From contig JAWOKN010000052.1 of assembly GCA_033854175.1 (NCBI GenBank), forward strand, positions 1-64,000: a DNA stretch of 64,000 nt, read 5' to 3'. Position numbers and translations under genes: made by a program. Each line of letters begins with the position of its first letter. Within the stretch, counting starts at the first letter, position 1. The notes below the pieces were generated by a model that was given only the letters and a program-made list of their open reading frames with translations, was not told the origin of the DNA and made no database searches. This document shows, in pieces, positions 58,700 to 64,000 of this stretch. This DNA comes from DATKPE01 sp033854175. GTDB taxonomy: Bacteria > Bacteroidota > Ignavibacteria > UBA10030 > SZUA-254.

Positions 58700-59415
58700 C
58701 AGTTAATCCTCGCTTCAGAGCGGTTGAGAGGTTCTTTCTTCTCCCGATGGCCGAAGATGGCCGTTCCAACACGGATCATCGTCGCGCCCTCTTCGATGGC
58801 GACCTCAAAATCATTCGTCATACCCATCGAGAGGGCGGGAAGTTTCACGCCTTCGCGTTCAAGTGCGTCGCGCAGCGACCGCAGGCATCTGAACGCCGGC
58901 CGTGAGGCTTCCGGATCGGGCAGAAACGGACCGATAGTCATAAGGCCCATGACGGTGACATGAGACAGCACCATAAGCTGTTCGACGAGAATTTTCGCCT
59001 CATCCATCTGTGTACCAAACTTTGTGGTTTCACCGGAGGTATTGACTTCAACGAGGACCGGAAGATGCCGGTTCACGGCCCGGGCGCGTTTTGAAATTTC
59101 CTTTCCGAGTTCGATTGAATCGACAGCATGAATGAGATGAACGTCGTCGACAATTGATTTTACCTTATTTGACTGTAAATGTCCGATGAAATGCCATCGG
59201 ATTGAAAAATCCTTCAATTCAGCCTGTTTTTGACGCATTTCCTGCACATAATTCTCGCCAAAATCGTGCAGGCCTGCGGCAGCCGCTTCGCGGATGACGG
59301 AGGCCGGAAACGTCTTGGTTACTCCGACGAGGGTAACCGATTCCGGTTCCCGACCGACCCGATGACAGGCTTTCTGGATGCGGTCATATATGTGCCTGAT
59401 ATTTTCGGCTATCAT
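58699..59415 (-). CDS. yggS: YggS/PROSC-family PLP-binding protein
   Basis: A 238-residue PLP-dependent TIM-barrel protein that buffers pyridoxal phosphate. Lys34 in 'LVGVTKTFPASV' binds PLP. 'DFGENYVQEMRQKQ' and 'WHFIGHLQSNKVKSI' are family signatures, and 'LSMGMTNDFEVAIEEGATMI' with 'RVGTAIFG' bind the phosphate. ATG 59415 is used because the longer frame to 59442 overlaps the -10 of a promoter. First gene of the minus-strand operon that continues to rluD. Confidence 0.95.
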   Translation of the reverse strand: MIAENIRHIYDRIQKACHRVGREPESVTLVGVTKTFPASVIREAAAAGLHDFGENYVQEMRQKQAELKDFSIRWHFIGHLQSNKVKSIVDDVHLIHAVDSIELGKEISKRARAVNRHLPVLVEVNTSGETTKFGTQMDEAKILVEQLMVLSHVTVMGLMTIGPFLPDPEASRPAFRCLRSLRDALEREGVKLPALSMGMTNDFEVAIEEGATMIRVGTAIFGHREKKEPLNRSEARIN

Positions 59416-59430
59416 CAGAGTGAGATACAC

Positions 59431-59459
59431 AATATATCTCATTTTTCGATAAAAATCAA
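59431..59459 (-). promoter_or_regulatory. Promoter for the yggS-to-rluD operon
   Basis: Minus strand TTGATT (59454-59459), 17-nt spacer, TATATT (59431-59436). Transcription would start about 10 nt before ATG 59415. Identical hexamers and spacing are seen upstream of ybaB. Confidence 0.7.
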
Positions 59460-59490
59460 TGAATATTCACAGCAAACGGGAATCATCTAC

Positions 59491-59520
59491 TTGACTATCG
59501 GCTTTTTTTTTCTTTATATT
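59491..59520 (+). promoter_or_regulatory. Promoter for the TPR gene
   Basis: TTGACT (59491-59496), 18-nt T-rich spacer, TATATT (59515-59520), back to back with the yggS promoter in the 123-nt divergent gap. Confidence 0.6.
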
Positions 59521-59538
59521 CATTAAAGAAATCTCACA

Positions 59539-60981
59539 TTGAAGAAAAAGTTTTCGTCCGCAGTCATGGACACGTTCGATTTTGACGATACCGACAATAT
59601 TGAGGGGACCGATCCGCAGGAGGGCAAATCCGGGGACGATCTGGAGCGGATGCGGGCAAGGCTCGAGGAACCGGGGAGTGTGAACATCGAGGCGCTTGAA
59701 GAGATCATCGCATATTATTTCGAGCATGAACAGTATGCGGATTCGCTCAGCTACATCGACCGGCTCCTGGAGTATCTCCCATCGAGTGGCGAGACATGGC
59801 AGCGGAAAGGGACGGCGCTGCATCATCTCCAGCGTTACCAGGAGGCGCTTGCGGCATTCGACCAGGCGCTCCTCTTCAATCCCATTGATTCGGAGCTGTT
59901 ATTGAACCGGGGTCTCACCCTTGACTATCTCGGCCAGTACGAGGAAGCGCTGGCCTGTTTTGAGCGGGTTCTCCAGCTCGACTCCTCGGATGAGGAAGGC
60001 CTCTTCGGCAAGGGGATCATCTATGAAAAGCTTGAGCGGTACAACGAGGCGGTCGCGGTCTTTTATCACATCATCGAGAACCACCCGTCGCACAAGGAGG
60101 CCTGGTACGAGCTCGGGTACTGTTACGACTGTCTGAACAACCTTCCCCAGGCGCTCGCCTGTTATGAAAAGCATCTTGCGCTCGACCCCTTCAATCACAA
60201 CGCCTGGTACAACCGGGGGATTGTTCTGAACCGGCTTGCGCAGTACACGAAAGCCATCGAGAGTTACGACCTGGCCATAGCGCTGCGGAAGGAATTCACC
60301 GCGGCCTGGTACAACAAGGGGAACGCGTTTGCGAACATCGGGCGGCTGTACGACGCCGTTGAATGCTACCGCGAGACCCTCCGGATTGACATCAAGGACA
60401 TCCCTTCGTGGCACAATCTCGGGAACGCCTATGAAGAGCTGGGGCTCTTCAAGGATGCCATCAAATGCTTCACGCAGGCGTTGAAGTACGATCCGACGCA
60501 TTACGAATCGTATTTCGGGCGCGGGAGCTGTTACGATTCCCTTGCGCAGCACCGGAAAGCGTACAACGATTACAACAAGGCGCTGACGCTCTGCAAAAAT
60601 TATCCGGAACTCTGGTATGCCAAGGCTGATGCGGCGTACAATCTCGGCAAATGGAAGGAGGCGCTGTACAGTTACCGGATGGCGGTACGGTTTGATCCCA
60701 CCAATTGCGAGGCCTGGTTTGACCTGGGTGAAACGCTCCTTGAATACGGCTACATCAAGGAGGCGCTGAAATCCTTCAACAAATGCATTGAGCTCGAGCC
60801 CAAGTGGTCGGACCCGTATTACAACCGTGCAAAAGTTCTTTTCCTCATGAAAAAAACCTACGACGCTCTTGAATCTCTCAAAACCGCATTCCAGCTCGAC
60901 CCGCAGAAGAAAAACACATTTCAAAAAGAATTTCCCGGTGTACGATCAATCAGAGAAATCACCTGTCTGCTGGAAAAATAG
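59539..60981 (+). CDS. TPR-repeat protein (about eleven repeats)
   Basis: A 480-residue soluble protein made almost wholly of 34-residue TPR units from about residue 55 onward, with regular 'Y..AL..YD.AL.LDP....W...G' spacing ('HLQRYQEALAAFDQALLFNP', 'LAQYTKAIESYDLAIALRK', 'LGLFKDAIKCFTQALKYDP'). An acidic N-terminus (10-40) precedes them. There is no signal peptide or membrane helix. It starts at TTG 59539; ATG 59566 is possible. As a scaffold it should bind other proteins; no partner is evident. larE begins 57 nt downstream. Confidence 0.88.
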   Translation: MKKKFSSAVMDTFDFDDTDNIEGTDPQEGKSGDDLERMRARLEEPGSVNIEALEEIIAYYFEHEQYADSLSYIDRLLEYLPSSGETWQRKGTALHHLQRYQEALAAFDQALLFNPIDSELLLNRGLTLDYLGQYEEALACFERVLQLDSSDEEGLFGKGIIYEKLERYNEAVAVFYHIIENHPSHKEAWYELGYCYDCLNNLPQALACYEKHLALDPFNHNAWYNRGIVLNRLAQYTKAIESYDLAIALRKEFTAAWYNKGNAFANIGRLYDAVECYRETLRIDIKDIPSWHNLGNAYEELGLFKDAIKCFTQALKYDPTHYESYFGRGSCYDSLAQHRKAYNDYNKALTLCKNYPELWYAKADAAYNLGKWKEALYSYRMAVRFDPTNCEAWFDLGETLLEYGYIKEALKSFNKCIELEPKWSDPYYNRAKVLFLMKKTYDALESLKTAFQLDPQKKNTFQKEFPGVRSIREITCLLEK

Positions 60982-61038
60982 ACTGCCGGGCGGCCCATCC
61001 ACCACCTGTCCGGGAAACCATCAAATTACGTTTTCGTC

Positions 61039-61893
61039 ATGTCCGCTGCCGTGAATGAAAAATATCACCGCCTGCAATCCCTTTTGCGCGAGATGGGGAG
61101 TGTTGTGATCGGTTATTCCGGGGGAGTGGACAGCACACTGCTGCTCAGGGTAGCCTCTGACGTCCTCGGGCAAAACGCGATTGCGGTGATCGGGCGGTCG
61201 GAGACCTATCCGACGAGCGAGTTTGAGGACGCGATGCGCATCGCGCGCCAGATCGGTGCCCGGGTGGAGGTGGTGACGACCGAGGAGACGGACAACCTGA
61301 AATTCCAGGAAAACCCGGCCAACCGGTGTTACTTCTGCAAGACCGAACTCTTCACAAAGCTCCGCCAGGTGGCGGACAAGTACAAGATCCGGTGGATCGC
61401 CGACGGGACCATCACGGATGATCTGGGGGATTTCAGGCCGGGGATGCAGGCAAAATCCGAGCAGGATGTCCGGTCGCCGCTTCTTGAAGCGGGCATGTCG
61501 AAGGAGGATGTGCGGGCCCTGTCCAGGGATCTGAGTCTGCCGACATGGGACAAGGGATCGTTTGCGTGTCTCTCCTCCCGGTTCCCGTACGGATTCGGGA
61601 TCACGAAGACAAATCTGACCAAAGTTGACCGGGCGGAATCCCTTCTGCGCGATCTCGGTTTCCGGTACTACCGGGTGCGGTTCCACGACGAAAAAACCGC
61701 GCGGATCGAGGTCGGGCAGCAGGAAATCCCGCGCCTTCTCGACCCGGAAACCCGTCAAAAGATTGTCAGTCACCTGAAAGAATTAGGATTTACGTATATT
61801 ACACTAGACCTTCAGGGTTATCGCACCGGTTCGATGAACGAGGTTTTGGGTCATCGTGGGGGTACGGATGCGGTTGTGAAGAGGACCCCGTAA
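61039..61893 (+). CDS. larE: LarE-family ATP-dependent sulphur transferase
   Basis: A 284-residue PP-loop enzyme that, in the lactate-racemase system, inserts sulphur into the nickel-pincer precursor. The PP-loop 'GYSGGVDSTLLLRVA' (27-32) binds ATP. 'RSETYPTSEFEDA', 'ADGTITDDLGDFRPGMQA', 'ACLSSRFPYG' (Cys177, position of the sacrificial Cys176) and 'RFHDEKTARIEV' are family motifs. An extra pair Cys97/Cys100 ('CYFC') gives the three-cysteine set of LarE proteins that hold a [4Fe-4S] cluster instead of sacrificing their cysteine. larA, larB and larC are not in the window. Confidence 0.92.
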   Translation: MSAAVNEKYHRLQSLLREMGSVVIGYSGGVDSTLLLRVASDVLGQNAIAVIGRSETYPTSEFEDAMRIARQIGARVEVVTTEETDNLKFQENPANRCYFCKTELFTKLRQVADKYKIRWIADGTITDDLGDFRPGMQAKSEQDVRSPLLEAGMSKEDVRALSRDLSLPTWDKGSFACLSSRFPYGFGITKTNLTKVDRAESLLRDLGFRYYRVRFHDEKTARIEVGQQEIPRLLDPETRQKIVSHLKELGFTYITLDLQGYRTGSMNEVLGHRGGTDAVVKRTP

Positions 61894-61993
61894 GGAGAGT
61901 TGCCCGCAGACCGATTGCCCTGCCCGCACGCTGGTGCACAGATGTGAGAACCTGTGTGATGGATGTGTATGATCGTTGAACAAGGATGAGATT

Positions 61994-64000
61994 ATGAAAA
62001 CTCTTGCCGTGGCATTTGTGCTCCTGTGGTGTCTGTTCCCCCCGATGGCGTCTGCCCAGCAGACGACATTCGGGAAAAACAAGGTCCAGTACAGGGAGTT
62101 CGAATGGTATTTCATTCAATCGAGCCATTTCGACATCTACTTCACCAAGGGGGATGAATATCTGGCGAACTTCACCGCTGATGCCGCGGAATCCGCCTAC
62201 ACCATGATCAGCCAGTCGTTCCGTTATCAGATCACCAACCGTGTTCCGATGGTTGTCTACCACTCCCACAACGATTTCCAGCAGACGAACGTGATCAGTG
62301 AATATCTGGAGGAAGGGATCGGCGGCGTCACGGAACTCTTCAAAAACAGGGTGGTGATACCCTTTGAGGGGGATTACGCAAAATACCGCCATGTGATTCA
62401 CCACGAACTCGTCCATGCGGTTCTCAACGACATGTTTTACGGCGGTTCGATCCAGTCGATCATCACGAACAACATCACGCTCCAGCTCCCGATATGGTTC
62501 AACGAGGGGCTTGCCGAGTACGAGTCGCTGAAGTGGGACGCGAACTCCGATATGTTCATCCGGGATGCCACCCTGCACGAATACCTCCCGCCGATCCAGC
62601 GGCTGGACGGATACTTCGCGTACCGCGGAGGGCAGTGCATGTGGAACTACATCGCGACGAAATACGGCGACCAGAAAATTTCGGAAATCCTCATGCGGAT
62701 CAAGGGGACCAGAAGTGTCGAGCAGGGATTCCGGGGCTCGATCGGCTTATCGATCGAGGAGTTATCCGAGCAGTGGCAGAAGGAGCAAAAAATCCTCTAC
62801 TGGCCCGACATCGCCAAAAGGACCGATCCGGAGGATTTCGCCCACCGTCTGACCGACCACCGGAAGGACGGAAGCTTCTACAACACCAGTCCCGCCCTTT
62901 CACCGCAGGGCGACCGGATAGCGTTCATCTCGAACCGGGACGATTACTTCGACGTCTACATCATGAATGCGATCGACGGATCCACGCGGGAAAAAATCAT
63001 CGAGGGCCAGCGGACTCCGGAGTTCGAGGAACTGCATCTTCTCACGCCGGGCATGTCGTGGTCGCAGGACGGCAGGTATCTCGCCCTCGCCGCAAAAAGC
63101 GGTTCGCAGGATGCCATCATCATCAGGGATGTTGACAAGGGGGGTGACACGAGTCTGGAGTTCGGGCTCGACGGCATCTTCTCGGTCAACTGGTCGCCGG
63201 AGGGGCCGGATCCCTCCCACAAGCAGCACAAGCTGGCGTTCGTCGGGGTACACGACGCCCGGTCGGACATCTACACGTATGATCTTGACACGCACCAGCT
63301 TGAAAATCTCACGAACGACATCTTCAGCGATGCGGACCCCGCGTGGTCGGCTGACGCGCGGACGATCATCTTCTCCTCGGACCGCGGATCGATCCTCGAC
63401 GCGTCGCAGCTCCCTCCGAATTTTAAAATGCAGCACTATGATTACCACCAGCTCGATCTCTACTCGATCGACGTCGCAACGAGGGTCATCACGCGGCTGA
63501 CCAATCTTCCCGGAAGCGATGAAACATCACCGGTGGCGGCACCGGACGGTAAGCATCTCCTGTTCATATCGGACATGAACGGGATCAACAACATCTATCT
63601 CTACACCATCGACAGCTCGACCTACCGTCCGATCACGAACTCGCTGTGCGGGGTGTATCAGCTGTCGCTCTCGCGGGACGGCTCGAAGCTTGCCTTCAGT
63701 TCGCTCGACTACGCCGGATTCGATCTCTTCATCATGCGCAACCCGTTCGAGCAGAACCTCGGCGTGGCGCAGCTCGAGCCGACCGAATACATCAAGCACC
63801 AGACGATGCAGGCCAGTGCGGCGTTGACGGAAAAAGCGCGTCACGACAGCCTGCGGATCAGCGACGAGGTGATCATCAAGACCGAAGCCCACGATACGGC
63901 GAACGTGTTCGGGGCCAACGACAAGATCGATCTGAGGAACTACGTGTTCAACGAGACATTCCGGGAGAAGGGCGAAAAGAAGGCCGACACCGCGCGGTTT
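61994..64000 (+). CDS. Secreted gluzincin metallopeptidase with TolB-like propeller, C-terminus cut by window end
   Basis: An open frame of 669 codons from ATG 61994 (AAGGATGAG upstream) to the last base. A signal peptide (1-22, ending 'MASAQ') is followed by a peptidase-MA-type domain (about 30-270), with zinc motif His137-Glu138-Leu-Val-His141 in 'IHHELVHAVL' and downstream 'WFNEGLAEYESLKWD' supplying the third ligand. From about 290 come WD40/TolB-type blades with repeating 'PALSPQGDRIAFISNRDD', 'SWSQDGRYLALAAKS', 'AWSADARTIIFSSDRG' and 'VAAPDGKHLLFISDMNG'. The remainder, beyond residue 600, is not yet a recognisable domain. Similar peptidase-propeller proteins are common in Ignavibacteria; substrate unknown. 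Confidence 0.9.
   Translation, partial: MKTLAVAFVLLWCLFPPMASAQQTTFGKNKVQYREFEWYFIQSSHFDIYFTKGDEYLANFTADAAESAYTMISQSFRYQITNRVPMVVYHSHNDFQQTNVISEYLEEGIGGVTELFKNRVVIPFEGDYAKYRHVIHHELVHAVLNDMFYGGSIQSIITNNITLQLPIWFNEGLAEYESLKWDANSDMFIRDATLHEYLPPIQRLDGYFAYRGGQCMWNYIATKYGDQKISEILMRIKGTRSVEQGFRGSIGLSIEELSEQWQKEQKILYWPDIAKRTDPEDFAHRLTDHRKDGSFYNTSPALSPQGDRIAFISNRDDYFDVYIMNAIDGSTREKIIEGQRTPEFEELHLLTPGMSWSQDGRYLALAAKSGSQDAIIIRDVDKGGDTSLEFGLDGIFSVNWSPEGPDPSHKQHKLAFVGVHDARSDIYTYDLDTHQLENLTNDIFSDADPAWSADARTIIFSSDRGSILDASQLPPNFKMQHYDYHQLDLYSIDVATRVITRLTNLPGSDETSPVAAPDGKHLLFISDMNGINNIYLYTIDSSTYRPITNSLCGVYQLSLSRDGSKLAFSSLDYAGFDLFIMRNPFEQNLGVAQLEPTEYIKHQTMQASAALTEKARHDSLRISDEVIIKTEAHDTANVFGANDKIDLRNYVFNETFREKGEKKADTARF

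Noticed and set aside
1..64000. CRISPR arrays, insertion sequences, prophage genes, riboswitches, rRNA
   Set aside because: I looked for direct-repeat arrays, transposase or integrase motifs and conserved RNA leaders and saw none; small or degenerate elements could be missed by eye.

Overview
The window looks like about 64 kb of chromosome from a free-living, moderately GC-rich member of the Bacteroidota/Chlorobiota/Ignavibacteriota (FCB) group. I base this on two secreted proteins with the 'NYPNPFN' type-IX-secretion sorting domain, a fused LpxC-FabZ gene, a Bacteroidota-style three-gene succinate dehydrogenase with a single five-helix cytochrome b, tandem Skp/OmpH genes after bamA, and a eukaryote-like (type 2) IleS. 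An Ignavibacteria-like lineage fits best, but genus cannot be read from the sequence. Almost all of the window is housekeeping and envelope genes in tightly packed operons. I saw no insertion sequences, prophage or CRISPR array.

Layout. 0-1.9 kb: the start of a lipoprotein gene, an orphan trypsin-like protease and a poorly resolved stretch next to tRNA-Pro; this is the only accessory-looking DNA. 1.9-12.4 kb (minus strand): a MerR regulator, acpS, a HAD phosphatase and a small conserved protein. Upstream of these lie two large tandem membrane glycosyltransferase-TPR paralogues, a membrane protein, a small protein and a HAMP histidine kinase, then a T9SS cargo protein. 12.7-14.3 kb (plus): a monohaem cytochrome and a TPR protein ending in a receiver domain that has lost its phospho-acceptor. 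14.4-18.9 kb (minus): a YetF-like protein, sdhBAC and a response regulator. 19.1-22.1 kb (minus): ybaB-recR, two lipoproteins and ftsX.

22.4-32.6 kb (plus) is a long outer-membrane/lipid A operon: uppS, bamA, two skp-like genes, lpxD, lpxC-fabZ, lpxA, lipM-like, panB and surE. It supplies the lipid carrier, outer-membrane protein insertion, periplasmic chaperones and the first steps of lipid A. 32.6-34.1 kb (minus): a membrane acyltransferase and a response regulator. 34.3-42.6 kb (plus): a patatin/beta-barrel protein, archease and rtcB (RNA ligation), then an AddA-like helicase-nuclease. 42.9-45.3 kb: a hybrid histidine kinase ending in a good intrinsic terminator. 45.4-48.1 kb (minus): a T9SS sialidase-fold protein and a heptosyltransferase-like enzyme. 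48.4-51.6 kb (plus): an alpha/beta hydrolase and a membrane M28 peptidase. 51.6-59.4 kb (minus): an eight-gene operon yggS-divIVA-pnp-DUF2905-ileS-dksA-like-lspA-rluD. 59.5-64 kb (plus): a TPR protein, larE, and a secreted metallopeptidase/TolB-propeller protein cut by the window end.

Regulation. Reading the gaps by eye gave fourteen candidate promoters of sigma-70 form (TTGNNN, a spacer of 17 nt in thirteen of them, and a TATATT-like -10), located where operons should begin. Several show that the longest possible ORF starts too early, and those starts were moved. No unmistakably novel system is visible. The most unusual items are the tandem glycosyltransferase-TPR fusions, the TPR/pseudo-receiver protein, the AddA-like nuclease with an apparent iron-sulphur staple, the three-cysteine LarE and the protease island beside tRNA-Pro.
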